DNA of 64,000 nt from Mesorhizobium loti. GTDB taxonomy: Bacteria; Pseudomonadota; Alphaproteobacteria; Rhizobiales; Rhizobiaceae. Within the stretch, counting starts at the first letter, position 1, and the number at the start of each line of letters is the position of its first letter. The stretch lies in contig NZ_QGGH01000023.1 of NCBI RefSeq assembly GCF_003148495.1, forward strand, positions 1-64,000, read 5' to 3'. A program made the translations under genes and the position numbers. Positions 34,884 to 44,083 of this stretch are shown here, piece after piece. The notes under the pieces were generated by a model. That model saw only the letters and a program-made list of their open reading frames with translations. It was not told the origin of the DNA and did not search any database.

Positions 34884-36293
34884 TCAGACGGAATAGTACA
34901 TGTCGTACTCGACCGGATGCGGTGTCATTTCGAAGCGCATCACCTCGGCCATCTTCAGCTCGATGTAGCTGTCGATCTGGTCGTCGTCGAAGACGCCGCC
35001 GGCTTTCAGGAAGCCGCGATCCTTGTCGAGACTCTGCAGTGCTTCACGCAGCGAGCCGCAGACGGTCGGGATCTTCTTCAGTTCCTTGGGCGGCAGGTCG
35101 TAAAGATCCTTGTCCATCGGCTGGCCGGGATGGATCTTGTTCTTGATACCGTCGAGACCAGCCATCAGCAGCGCCGCGAAGCCGAGATAGGGGTTCGCGC
35201 CCGGATCGGGGAAGCGGATCTCGACGCGCTTGGCCTTCGGTGACGAGCCGAACGGGATACGGCAGGACGCCGAGCGGTTGCGCGCCGAATAGGCGAGCAG
35301 CACCGGCGCTTCGTAACCCGGCACCAGACGCTTGTAGGAGTTGGTCAGCGGATTGGTGAAGGCGTTGATCGCCTTGGCGTGCTTGATGATGCCGCCGATG
35401 TAGAACAGGCAGCTCTCCGACAGGCCGGCATATTCATTGCCGGCGAAGGTCGGCTTGCCGTTCTTCCAGATCGACATGTGGACGTGCATGCCCGAGCCGT
35501 TGTCGCCGAAGATCGGCTTCGGCATGAAGGTCGCCGTCTTGCCGTAGGCATTGGCGACCTGGTGCACGACGTACTTGTAGATCAGCATCTTGTCGGCGTT
35601 GCGCACCAGCGCGTCGAACTTGATGCCAAGTTCATGCTGGGCAGCCGCCACCTCGTGATGGTGCTTTTCGACGCGCACGCCCATTTCGGCGAGCACGGTC
35701 AGCATTTCCGAGCGCATGTCCTGTGCGCTGTCGATCGGCGGTACCGGGAAGTAGCCGCCCTTGACGCGCGGGCGGTGGCCGAGATTGCCGGTCTCATAGT
35801 CGGTGTCGTCGTTCGACGGCAGTTCTGTGGAGTCGAGCTTGAAGCCCGTGTTGTAGGGGTCAGCCTTGTATTTCACGTCGTCGAAGACGAAGAATTCGGC
35901 TTCCGGGCCGACAAAGATGGTGTCGCCGATGCCTTCCGCCTTCATGTAGGCCTCGGCCTTCTTGGCCGTACCGCGCGGATCGCGATTGTAGGATTCACCC
36001 GAAACCGGATCGAGGATATCGCACAGGATGACCATGGTCGACTGCGCGAAGAACGGGTCCATGTGGACCGTTTCCGGATCGGGCATCAGCACCATGTCGG
36101 ACTCGTTGATGGCCTTCCAGCCGGCAATCGACGAGCCGTCGAACATCACGCCATCGGCGAACATGTCTTCCTCGACCTCGATGACATCCATCGTCACGTG
36201 CTGCAGCTTGCCCTTCGGGTCTGTGAAGCGCAGGTCGACGAATTTCACGTCGTTGTCCTTGATCTGCTTCATGATGTCTTTGGCTGTCGTCAT
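34884..36293 (-). CDS. glnA: Glutamine synthetase type I (GSI-beta)
   Basis: The 469-residue product starts MTTAKDIMKQIKDNDVKFVD. Motifs are MFDGSSIAGWKAINESDMVL, NGSGMHVHMSIWKNGKPTFA, and the adenylylation-site context KDLYDLPPKELKKIPTVCGS, where GlnE modifies the tyrosine. It is the dodecameric, feedback-controlled enzyme of ammonia assimilation. It lies 65 bp after glnB and is probably co-transcribed with it. The window holds both GSI and GSII within 4 kb. Confidence 0.98.
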   Translation of the reverse strand: MTTAKDIMKQIKDNDVKFVDLRFTDPKGKLQHVTMDVIEVEEDMFADGVMFDGSSIAGWKAINESDMVLMPDPETVHMDPFFAQSTMVILCDILDPVSGESYNRDPRGTAKKAEAYMKAEGIGDTIFVGPEAEFFVFDDVKYKADPYNTGFKLDSTELPSNDDTDYETGNLGHRPRVKGGYFPVPPIDSAQDMRSEMLTVLAEMGVRVEKHHHEVAAAQHELGIKFDALVRNADKMLIYKYVVHQVANAYGKTATFMPKPIFGDNGSGMHVHMSIWKNGKPTFAGNEYAGLSESCLFYIGGIIKHAKAINAFTNPLTNSYKRLVPGYEAPVLLAYSARNRSASCRIPFGSSPKAKRVEIRFPDPGANPYLGFAALLMAGLDGIKNKIHPGQPMDKDLYDLPPKELKKIPTVCGSLREALQSLDKDRGFLKAGGVFDDDQIDSYIELKMAEVMRFEMTPHPVEYDMYYSV

Positions 36294-36358
36294 GTCATGT
36301 ATCCCTGTGTGATGACGTTTTTTGATGATGACGTTTTCAGGAGGATGGCCGGGTCGGG

Positions 36359-36697
36359 TCAGACCGCGTCCATGCCCGTTTCGCCGGTGCGGATTCGCAC
36401 GACTTCCTCGATATTGGAAACGAAGATCTTGCCGTCGCCAATACGGCCGGTCTGGGCCGCCTTGCGGATGGCCTCGATCGCGCCTTCGACCGCATCGTCG
36501 CCAAGCACGACTTCGATCTTCACCTTGGGCAGGAAGTCGACGACATATTCGGCGCCGCGGTAGAGTTCGGTATGGCCCTTCTGACGACCGAAGCCTTTTG
36601 CCTCGGTGACAGTGATGCCTTGCAGTCCGGCCTCCTGAAGCGCTTCCTTCACTTCGTCCAGCTTGAATGGCTTGATGATCGCTTCGATCTTTTTCAT
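36359..36697 (-). CDS. glnB: Nitrogen regulatory protein PII
   Basis: The 112-residue product starts MKKIEAIIKPFKLDEVKEAL. The T-loop tyrosine is residue 51 in RGAEYVVDFLPKVKIEVVL, the uridylylation site of GlnD. The longer reading from 36763 adds 22 unrelated residues. GGAGG lies about 10 bp before this ATG. PII senses 2-oxoglutarate, ATP/ADP and, through uridylylation, glutamine. It sets the activity of NtrB/NtrC and of GlnE on GlnA, its operon partner. Confidence 0.97.
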   Translation of the reverse strand: MKKIEAIIKPFKLDEVKEALQEAGLQGITVTEAKGFGRQKGHTELYRGAEYVVDFLPKVKIEVVLGDDAVEGAIEAIRKAAQTGRIGDGKIFVSNIEEVVRIRTGETGMDAV

Positions 36698-36759
36698 GTA
36701 AAAAGTGGCCTCCACTGCCAAAAAAACGGGTTGTGACCCCCCGCTTGCGCCTCCATCAA

Positions 36760-36774
36760 GCACGAACTGTGCCA
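36760..36774 (-). promoter_or_regulatory. Probable sigma-54 promoter of glnB-glnA
   Basis: Leftward, TGGCAC, five bases, GTGC matches the -24/-12 consensus with one difference (GTGC for TTGC). The start would be near 36748, about 50 nt before the glnB ATG. A GGTGCACC dyad at 36847-36854, about 75 bp upstream, resembles joined NtrC half-sites. glnBA operons of rhizobia are known to have NtrC-dependent promoters. Confidence 0.65.
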
Positions 36775-37056
36775 GTTGGACGGATTCGAAGCGGTCTCAT
36801 ACGATTTCAAAGCCGCGCCGCGCCGGGATGCAAATTCGCGTCATTCGGTGCACCGGAAGCGGCTTGGGCTGCTGGAGCCTACACAGCGCCGGCACCTGCG
36901 TCCGCACAAAAATTGGGCATATCGCCTATCCCTCAGGCAATTTCGTGCCTGCAATGCCCTCATGCCGACGATATGGCTGCAAATCTCGGCAACTCCCCTT
37001 TGTTTGCGTCGGATCGAAAATTGGACAATGCTTGATCGCATGCGGATCGGCAATCC

Positions 37057-38601
37057 ATGAGCAACGAACTTCTTATCTCCGCCGAAATGAGCGAGGCCGA
37101 TCGGCTGACGATTGCCGCCGGTCCAGCCGACGGCATCGGCCTGATGCGGCGCGCGGGTGAAGCCGTCGCGGCTGAGATTCTCAAGCGTTATCCCGCGGCG
37201 GCGCACGTCCATGTGCTGTGCGGCCCCGGCAACAATGGCGGTGACGGCTATGTCGTCGCCCGCATCCTGGCCGACAGCGGCGTTAGCACGACGATCTGGG
37301 CATCCGGAGCGCCGAGGCCGGAAAGCGATGCGGCGTTCGCCGCCGCGGAATGCCCGATCAAGCCCCGGCCGCTGTCTGGTTTCGCCGCCGAGCCTGGTTC
37401 GATCGTGGTCGATGCGCTCTATGGGGCAGGGCTGTCCAAGCCGCTGTCCGGCGATGCCGCGAAAGCCGTCGACACCGCAACAGCCCTGCGTCTGCCCGTG
37501 GTCGCGGTCGACCTGCCGTCGGGCGTCTCGGGAACCAGCGGCGATATATTGGGCAGGGCGTTTCGCGCCGAGGTCACCGTCACCTTCGCACGGAAGAAAC
37601 CTGGCCACCTGCTGCTGCCGGGGCGCGGGCAATGCGGTGAAATCGTGCTCGCCGACATCGGTATCGGCGACGGCATCATCGCCCAGCTCGCTGTGTCGAC
37701 CTTCGAGAATGTGCCGGACCTGTGGTTGCGGGAATTTCCCGTGCCGGCGGTGGACGCGCACAAATACAAGCGTGGCCATGTCGGCGTCTTTTCCGGCGGC
37801 CCCAGCGCGACGGGCGCGGCGCGGCTGTCGGCGATGGCCGCCGCGAGAAGCGGGGCAGGGGCGGTCACCGTGCTGTCGCCGCCCAATGCCATGCAGGTGA
37901 ACGCGACACACCTGACCGCGATCATGCTGCGCGAGGCGGGTTCGCTCGAAGAGGTGCAGGAATTTCTGACGGCGCGCCGTCCCGAGGCGCTGGTGTTCGG
38001 ACCGGGGCTCGGGCCAGAGCCCAAGGTCGGCAATTTTGCCCTGCAACTGATCAAGGCTTTGGCGGATGGTGCACGCGACGAGGCGACCGCAAGCCACGCC
38101 AGTGCGATCGTTCTTGATGCCGATGCCATCACCTCTCTGGCCCATCAACCCCAGGCGCTGTTCGAAGCCGCCCGTGAGCCAAGCGCTCCAGTGTTGGTGA
38201 TAACGCCGCATGAGGGTGAATTCGGCCGACTGTTCCCCGATATCGCTGGCGACAAGACCCTGTCGAAATTGGCCAAGGCGCGTGCGGCCGCCGTGCGGGC
38301 CAATGCCGTCATCGTCTACAAGGGCGCCGACACGGTGATCGCTGCTCCCGATGGCAAGGCGGCGATCAATTCCAATGGCGCGGCATGGCTGGCCACAGCC
38401 GGGTCAGGTGACGTGCTGTCGGGCATCATTGCCGGTCTGCTCGCACAAGGCATGCCGCTCTTCGAGGGCACCTGCGCGGCGGTGTGGCTGCATGCCGAAG
38501 CCGGCAGCCGGTTCGGACCCGGCCTGATCGCCGAGGATCTGCCGCTGGCGCTGGTGCCGGTGTTGCGCGAACTCTTCGACGCGCGCACGGCTGCTCAATG
38601 A
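37057..38601 (+). CDS. nnr: Bifunctional NAD(P)H-hydrate epimerase / ADP-dependent dehydratase
   Basis: The 514-residue product fuses an N-terminal epimerase (about 1-215, HVHVLCGPGNNGGDGYVVAR, IVVDALYGAGLSKPLSG) to a C-terminal ADP-dependent dehydratase (about 235-505, FGPGLGPEPK, ITPHEGEFGRLF, AWLATAGSGDVLSGIIAGLL). It repairs hydrated NADH and NADPH. The 359 bp between it and the divergent glnB gene hold the glnB promoter and nothing else I recognise. Its stop overlaps the next gene by four bases (ATGA). Confidence 0.95.
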   Translation: MSNELLISAEMSEADRLTIAAGPADGIGLMRRAGEAVAAEILKRYPAAAHVHVLCGPGNNGGDGYVVARILADSGVSTTIWASGAPRPESDAAFAAAECPIKPRPLSGFAAEPGSIVVDALYGAGLSKPLSGDAAKAVDTATALRLPVVAVDLPSGVSGTSGDILGRAFRAEVTVTFARKKPGHLLLPGRGQCGEIVLADIGIGDGIIAQLAVSTFENVPDLWLREFPVPAVDAHKYKRGHVGVFSGGPSATGAARLSAMAAARSGAGAVTVLSPPNAMQVNATHLTAIMLREAGSLEEVQEFLTARRPEALVFGPGLGPEPKVGNFALQLIKALADGARDEATASHASAIVLDADAITSLAHQPQALFEAAREPSAPVLVITPHEGEFGRLFPDIAGDKTLSKLAKARAAAVRANAVIVYKGADTVIAAPDGKAAINSNGAAWLATAGSGDVLSGIIAGLLAQGMPLFEGTCAAVWLHAEAGSRFGPGLIAEDLPLALVPVLRELFDARTAAQ

Positions 38602-40601
38602 ACCGCACCCTGGCTCTGGTGCTCGCCACTCTCTTTGGCGCCTTCGTGGCGTCGACGGCGCGCGCCGAAGGCCCTGTGACCATCGTCGACGATCCATCGG
38701 TGCTCGCCGCTCTCGATGCCAGGGGTTTCGGCTTCGCAGACGTGTTCGGGGTCGACGGCGAGGACGGTCTGAAGACGCTCTACGACGAGGCGCCAGCCTA
38801 TCACGCCATCGTCGAAACGGTTGCCTCCGATGTTGCGGCACTGCGCGCCGAGATGAAGGCCGGCGGGCGGCCGCTCTACGAGGTCACCGACGGCAATGTC
38901 GGCCGCATCATGGACATGCGCTGGCTGAAGACCGATGCCGCGCGCTTTCGGCTGGTCGGCGTCGTCAACCGGCTCGACCGTCGCGACTTCGCCGTGCTGC
39001 AGGGCGACAAGAGCTGCGGTGAGGTGCGCTTCATCTATCGCCTGGCCTACAGTTTTCGCAAAAACGGCAAGCTGCTGGCGTCGCGCCTGCCGTTCAATTT
39101 CAATGCCGTCTACAGCGCCGCGCCCGATGCCGATGGCGGCTGCGTCGGTGTTGCCGGGCGCTGGACGCCACAGCTTGACGAGAGCGTCGATGCCGGCTGG
39201 TTGACCGGCGGGCCGCTGGAGAGGGCCGGGCTGACCTTCAAGCAGCTGGAGCTCAACGCACAGGTGGTGCGCTTTCCCTCCGGCCAGGAAACCGAGTTCG
39301 GCGGTCAGGCCGCCTATCTCATGCGGATATTCGGCATCGATGGCGCTGATATCAGCCAGAAGCCGCTGGAGAACACGCCCGACACCGCAGGGCTCTCGCA
39401 GAACGCGGCGCTGAAAGCACGGCTCGCGGCCTATGTCGGCGCCAATCTGCCGGCGGTCGATGAAGGCGTCTATGAAATTCCCGACGAGTTCCTGGCCAGG
39501 AAAATCATCTCATGGTCGACTTTCGGCAGTGCGCGGCAGGCCAATCATCCGTATACGCAATTATTCCAGCCCAAGGAATTTGCAGCGCTCGATTATTCCG
39601 CGCTGAAACTGGTGCGCACGCCGGAGGCGCTGGTCGAGCGGCTGGACAATGGCGCCTGCCAGGGGTGCCATCAGGCCGGTTCAACCGCCGGGTTCCATTT
39701 CATCGGCCTCGACGACAAGACGACGTCGCCGCTCAATCGCATCGAGGTTGGTATTTCACCGCATCTTCATGCCGAGATTCCGCGCCGCCAAGCCTGGCTC
39801 AGCGCCACGGCCGAAGCCAAGCAGCCGAACCGCTTCCGTCCACTCTCCTTTGCGCCGCCTGCGGTCTGGACGGATGCTGGCGCGGTCGACTATGCGCCGG
39901 CCGAAATGGCTATGCCGTGCCTGATGCCGGAAGATGCGGCCCGCTTCGGCGCGACTTGGCAGTGCGGCGGCGGCACCGTCTGTACGCCACTGGCCGCCGC
40001 TTCAGGTGTGCGCACCAAACTGGCGCAGTGCCTGCTGCCCAAGGACAGCTCGGAGATGTTTTCCGGGCATCCTTGTCTGACCGGCTCGATCGCCAGCAAC
40101 GCGGCGCAGCCTTTCAACGACCGCTACAGCATATCGGGCCAGTTCGCGGCCTTCGCGCCTGACGTTTCGCGCACCGCCTACACCTGCCGCCCGCCGAAAA
40201 TCGGCGTGCCTGGCGGGATCGCCTATCGCGGCTGCGACGACAAGGACCGCTCTTTCGCGGCATTCAAAGCCGGAAAGCCGATGCCGAACGAGATTTGCGG
40301 GCTGGTCGGTGGCAAGAAGTTCGACATCTGCGTGGCCACCAACAATTTCGACCAGTGCCTTGGCGGCGCCGTCAATCGTGGCAACCGGCCGGCCTGTTCG
40401 GCCGATCATTTCTGCCGCGAGGACTATATGTGCCAGTCGCTGCCACCGGACACGCCTGGCATCGGCAAAGTCAAAGGCATCGGCTTCTGCTCGCCGACCT
40501 ACTTCATCTTCCAGATGCGTATCGACAATCACGCGACGCCTTGGGGCAGCCCTGTCCGCGCCACCATGGGGGCGGGGTTCGGCGCGGCTGAAGAGGAGTA
40601 A
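38598..40601 (+). CDS. Secreted Cys-rich protein with a c-type haem motif
   Basis: Translation from the ATGA overlap with nnr gives 667 residues with a Sec signal peptide (MNRTLALVLATLFGAFVAST, cut near ARA-EG). NGACQGCHQAGSTAGFHFIG near residues 352-371 holds CxxCH, the covalent haem attachment motif. The last 200 residues contain about a dozen cysteines in patterns such as CGGGTVC, CSADHFCREDYMC and KFDICVATNNFDQC, suggesting disulphides. No full cytochrome or oxidase family is recognised. The protein is presumably periplasmic. Link to nnr is positional only. Confidence 0.7.
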   Translation: MNRTLALVLATLFGAFVASTARAEGPVTIVDDPSVLAALDARGFGFADVFGVDGEDGLKTLYDEAPAYHAIVETVASDVAALRAEMKAGGRPLYEVTDGNVGRIMDMRWLKTDAARFRLVGVVNRLDRRDFAVLQGDKSCGEVRFIYRLAYSFRKNGKLLASRLPFNFNAVYSAAPDADGGCVGVAGRWTPQLDESVDAGWLTGGPLERAGLTFKQLELNAQVVRFPSGQETEFGGQAAYLMRIFGIDGADISQKPLENTPDTAGLSQNAALKARLAAYVGANLPAVDEGVYEIPDEFLARKIISWSTFGSARQANHPYTQLFQPKEFAALDYSALKLVRTPEALVERLDNGACQGCHQAGSTAGFHFIGLDDKTTSPLNRIEVGISPHLHAEIPRRQAWLSATAEAKQPNRFRPLSFAPPAVWTDAGAVDYAPAEMAMPCLMPEDAARFGATWQCGGGTVCTPLAAASGVRTKLAQCLLPKDSSEMFSGHPCLTGSIASNAAQPFNDRYSISGQFAAFAPDVSRTAYTCRPPKIGVPGGIAYRGCDDKDRSFAAFKAGKPMPNEICGLVGGKKFDICVATNNFDQCLGGAVNRGNRPACSADHFCREDYMCQSLPPDTPGIGKVKGIGFCSPTYFIFQMRIDNHATPWGSPVRATMGAGFGAAEEE

Positions 40602-40613
40602 GCTGCCAGCGCC

Positions 40614-42146
40614 TCAAAGTGGGATGTTGTCGTGCTTCTTCCAGGGGTTCTGCATGTCCTTGTTGCGCAGCATGCGCAGTGCCCGGGCAAGGCGGCGGCG
40701 GGTCGAGTGCGGCATGATCACCTCGTCGACATAGCCGCGTTCGGCGGCGACGAAAGGCGACAGGAAGCGATCCTCGTAAGCCTTTGTATGGGCTGCGATC
40801 TTTTCAGCGTCGCCGATGTCCTTGCGGTAGATGATTTCGACCGCGCCCCTAGCGCCCATCACCGCGATCTGCGCCGTCGGCCAGGCATAATTCATGTCGC
40901 CGCGCAGATGTTTCGAGGCCATCACGTCATAGGCGCCGCCATAGGCTTTTCTGGTGATGACGGTGATCTTCGGCACGGTGGCTTCGGCATAGGCGAACAG
41001 GAGTTTCGCGCCATGCTTGATCAGGCCGCCATATTCCTGCGCCGTGCCGGGCAGGAAGCCTGGGACGTCGACGAAGGTGACGATCGGGATCGAAAAACAA
41101 TCGCAGAAGCGCACAAACCGCGCTGCCTTGCGGCTGGCGTCGGAATCGAGCACGCCGGCCAGCACCATCGGCTGGTTGGCGACGAAGCCGACGGTGCGGC
41201 CCTCGACCCGCCCGAAGCCGGTGACGATGTTCTTGGCGAAATTCTGCTGGATCTCGAAGAAATCGCCTTCATCGGCGACCTTCATGATCAGTTCCTTGAT
41301 GTCGTAGGGCTTGTTGGCGTTGTCGGGGATCAGCCGGTCGAGCGACAAATCATGGTCGGTGACCGACTGGTAGCATTCGATCTCGGGAAGCTCCGATGTG
41401 TTGGAGGCCGGTAGCAGATCGACCAGCCGGCGCATCTGCAACAGTGCCTCGACATCATTGTCATAGGCGCCGTCGGCGATCGACGATTTGGTCGTGTGGA
41501 CGGAAGCGCCGCCGAGGCTCTCGGCGGTCACCGTTTCGTTGGTCACGGTCTTCACCACATCCGGCCCGGTGACGAACATGTAGGAGGTGTCGCGCACCAT
41601 GAAGATGAAGTCGGTCATGGCAGGCGAATAGACGTCGCCGCCGGCGCAAGGCCCCATGATCACCGAAATCTGTGGAATCACGCCGGAGGCGAGCACGTTG
41701 CGCTGAAAGATCTCGGCATAGCCGCCAAGCGCCGCCACGCCCTCCTGGATGCGCGCGCCGCCGGCATCATAAAGCCCGATGATCGGTGCACGGTTGCGCA
41801 GCGCCATCTCCTGCACCTTGATGACCTTCTCGGCATGGGCTTCCGACAGCGAGCCGCCGAACACGGTGAAGTCCTTGGCGAAGAGGTAGACCGGGCGGCC
41901 ATTGACGGTGCCCCAGCCGGTGACGACGCCGTCGCCGGCGATCTTGGTCTTCTCCATGCCGAAATCGGTCGAACGATGCTCGACAAACATGTCGAATTCC
42001 TCGAACGAGCCCTCGTCGAGAAACACCTCGATGCGTTCGCGCGCGGTGAGCTTGCCCTTCTTGTGCTGGGCGTCGATGCGAGCCTGGCCGCCACCCATGC
42101 GGGCGATCTCGCGGCGGCGCTCGAGTTCCTTCAGCACGTCTTTCAT
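40614..42146 (-). CDS. pccB: Propionyl-CoA carboxylase beta chain (carboxyltransferase)
   Basis: The 510-residue product starts MKDVLKELERRREIARMGGG and shows both carboxyltransferase halves: the acyl-CoA side with GLYDAGGARIQEGVAALGGY and the carboxybiotin side with MVLAGVLDSDASRKAARFVR and TVITRKAYGGAYDVMASKHL. Length fits PccB. It makes (S)-methylmalonyl-CoA with the biotin-bearing PccA, which is not in the window. The stop lies 12 bp from the converging haem-motif gene. Confidence 0.92.
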   Translation of the reverse strand: MKDVLKELERRREIARMGGGQARIDAQHKKGKLTARERIEVFLDEGSFEEFDMFVEHRSTDFGMEKTKIAGDGVVTGWGTVNGRPVYLFAKDFTVFGGSLSEAHAEKVIKVQEMALRNRAPIIGLYDAGGARIQEGVAALGGYAEIFQRNVLASGVIPQISVIMGPCAGGDVYSPAMTDFIFMVRDTSYMFVTGPDVVKTVTNETVTAESLGGASVHTTKSSIADGAYDNDVEALLQMRRLVDLLPASNTSELPEIECYQSVTDHDLSLDRLIPDNANKPYDIKELIMKVADEGDFFEIQQNFAKNIVTGFGRVEGRTVGFVANQPMVLAGVLDSDASRKAARFVRFCDCFSIPIVTFVDVPGFLPGTAQEYGGLIKHGAKLLFAYAEATVPKITVITRKAYGGAYDVMASKHLRGDMNYAWPTAQIAVMGARGAVEIIYRKDIGDAEKIAAHTKAYEDRFLSPFVAAERGYVDEVIMPHSTRRRLARALRMLRNKDMQNPWKKHDNIPL

Positions 42147-42556
42147 CGATTACCTCCCAAGCCAGCGGCATTTCGTGGTAATCGTGCCGGCAAGCGAGCG
42201 CAAGCGCCGCTTGCGCCATGCGTTTTGCTGCGCTGCAACATGAAGCCCCTTGCAATTGGGGGCGAACTCAGCCATATGCAGCCCATAGGCGCTTGGGCCG
42301 GGAACGAATCCGGCCTTCTCGACGAATGAGACTGGTTGCGTCTGTTTTCCCTCTTTCCGGTATATCGGCCCCTCTTTCCGGTACATCACAAAGCGGCGAA
42401 AAAGCCCCGTGGCATGATGCCTGCGGGCACGACAGCGCAGCCGAGTGGACGTTACCGTCCGCCCGCCTTGTCGTTTCATATCAATTTTTTCGACGGCAGG
42501 TTGCGCCCTGCCGCCATCGATGTTTGCGGCCAGAAGCCGCGTGAAAGAAGATTATT
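42147..42556. other. 410-base intergenic region between divergent pccB and the helicase gene
   Basis: No gene is supported. It holds two near-identical 18-base direct repeats at 42349-42387 and a hairpin (CGGCAGG/CCTGCCG) at 42494-42513, 44 bp before the helicase start. The length suggests a long 5' leader for the helicase, as many rhlE-type genes have. Confidence 0.6.
42349..42387 (+). repeat. Tandem 18-base direct repeat upstream of the helicase gene
   Basis: CCCTCTTTCCGGTATATC at 42349 and CCCTCTTTCCGGTACATC at 42370 differ at one base and start 21 bases apart, two helical turns. This spacing suits a dimeric DNA-binding protein; it could also be a leader RNA element. Confidence 0.6.
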
Positions 42557-43981
42557 TTGACCAACGAAAACACTTTGCCCGGTAGCAACACTGCGGAACT
42601 CACCGGTTTCGCGGCACTGGGTATTACGGGCGCGCTGCTCAAGGCCACCCACAACGCCGGCTTCACCGAGCCGAAGCCGATCCAGGCGCAGGCGATCCCG
42701 CCGCAGATGGAAGGCCGTGACATTTTCGGCATCGCCCAGACCGGCTCTGGCAAGACCGCGGCCTTCGCGCTGCCGATCCTGTCGAAGATCATCGCCCTCG
42801 GCACCAAGCGCCGGCCGAAGACGGCGCGTGCGCTGATTCTGGCGCCGACGCGCGAACTCGCCGTGCAGATCGAAGACACCATCAAGATCCTCGCCAAGGG
42901 CGCGCATGTCTCGACCGCGCTCGTGCTTGGCGGTGTCTCCCGCTTCAGCCAGGTGAAGAAGGTTGCTCCCGGCGTCGACATCCTGATCGCAACGCCCGGT
43001 CGGTTGACCGATCTGGTGCGTGAAGGCGACCTCGTGCTTGCCGACACCAAATGGCTGGTGCTGGACGAAGGCGACCGCATGCTCGACATGGGCTTCATCA
43101 ATGACGTCAAGCGCATCGCCAAGGCGACCGCGCCCGATCGTCAGACGGTGCTGTTCTCGGCGACCATGCCCAATGAAATCGCCGAACTGGCCAAGGGCCT
43201 CTTGAAGAACCCGATCCGCGTCGAAGTCGCGCCGCAAAGCACGGCAGCGGCCGAAATCGTGCAAGGCGTCGTCTTTGCCCGCACCAAGCAGAAGCGCCAG
43301 GTGCTGTCGACGATGCTCGCCGATGAGGCGATGAAGTCCGTCATCATTTTTTCGCGCACCAAGCATGGTGCCGACAGGGTGACCAAGGACCTCGAGCGCG
43401 ACGGCTTCAAGGCCGCGGTCATCCATGGCAACAAGTCGCAGAATGCACGTCAGAAGGCGCTCAACGATTTCCGCGAGGGCTCGGTGCGCATTCTGGTGGC
43501 GACCGACATTGCGGCGCGCGGCATCGACGTGCCCGGCATCAGCCATGTCGTGAATTTCGATCTGCCTGACGAAGCGGAGAGCTATGTCCACCGTATCGGC
43601 CGCACCGGCCGCAACGGCATGGACGGCATCGCTATCACGCTTTGCGATCCTTCCGAGAACAGCAAGCTGCGCCAGGTCGAGCGCATCATCCGCACCAAGC
43701 TGCCGATCGTTGCCGACCATCTCGGCAGCCCGGATCCGGTACGCAATCCGGCTGAAAAGAACGAACGCTTCGAGCCGGCCAATGACCGCAACGACCGCAA
43801 TGGTCGTCGCGACGGCAGGCGGCCCGGTGGCGAGAACAAAGGCAACGGCTTTGGCAAGAAGCGCTTTGGCGACAAGCCAGCTTTCGCTGGCGAGCGCAAG
43901 CCGGAAGGCGCCAAGCCGGCCTTCAAGGGCAATAACAAGCGCCGCTTCGGCGGCAAGCGCCCGGCTGCGCGGGCTGCGTAA
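42557..43981 (+). CDS. RhlE-type DEAD-box RNA helicase with DEGD motif II
   Basis: The 474-residue product starts at a TTG preceded by AAGAAG at 6-base spacing. Helicase motifs in order: Q-motif GFTEPKPIQAQAI, motif I AQTGSGKTAAF, Ia PTRELAVQ, II VLDEGDRMLDMGF, III FSATMPNEI, V ATDIAARGIDVPG, VI HRIGRTGRNG. Motif II reads DEGD, not DEAD. The last 90 residues are a basic tail rich in Arg, Gly, Asn and Lys that binds RNA without sequence specificity. It unwinds RNA in ribosome assembly or mRNA decay, often in the cold. Confidence 0.92.
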   Translation: MTNENTLPGSNTAELTGFAALGITGALLKATHNAGFTEPKPIQAQAIPPQMEGRDIFGIAQTGSGKTAAFALPILSKIIALGTKRRPKTARALILAPTRELAVQIEDTIKILAKGAHVSTALVLGGVSRFSQVKKVAPGVDILIATPGRLTDLVREGDLVLADTKWLVLDEGDRMLDMGFINDVKRIAKATAPDRQTVLFSATMPNEIAELAKGLLKNPIRVEVAPQSTAAAEIVQGVVFARTKQKRQVLSTMLADEAMKSVIIFSRTKHGADRVTKDLERDGFKAAVIHGNKSQNARQKALNDFREGSVRILVATDIAARGIDVPGISHVVNFDLPDEAESYVHRIGRTGRNGMDGIAITLCDPSENSKLRQVERIIRTKLPIVADHLGSPDPVRNPAEKNERFEPANDRNDRNGRRDGRRPGGENKGNGFGKKRFGDKPAFAGERKPEGAKPAFKGNNKRRFGGKRPAARAA

Positions 43982-44039
43982 GCCAGACCGCGTTGTAATC
44001 AGTTAGGCTTGGCCTGGCTGATTGCCGAGACCGACTAGG

Positions 44040-44074
44040 AAAGGGCGGCTGAAGCGATGCTTCTGTCGCCCTTT
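44040..44074. terminator. Terminator between the helicase and hydrolase genes
   Basis: AAAGGGCG and CGCCCTTT form the base and GAAGC/GCTTC the upper stem, with a symmetric 3-base internal loop. A- and T-rich ends suit both converging genes. Confidence 0.75.
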
Positions 44075-44083
44075 CTTCATCTG

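Noticed and set aside
42336..42560. 74-codon open frame in the helicase leader
   Set aside because: It covers the direct repeats and ends at the helicase start. It lacks a ribosome binding site, so a non-coding leader is simpler.
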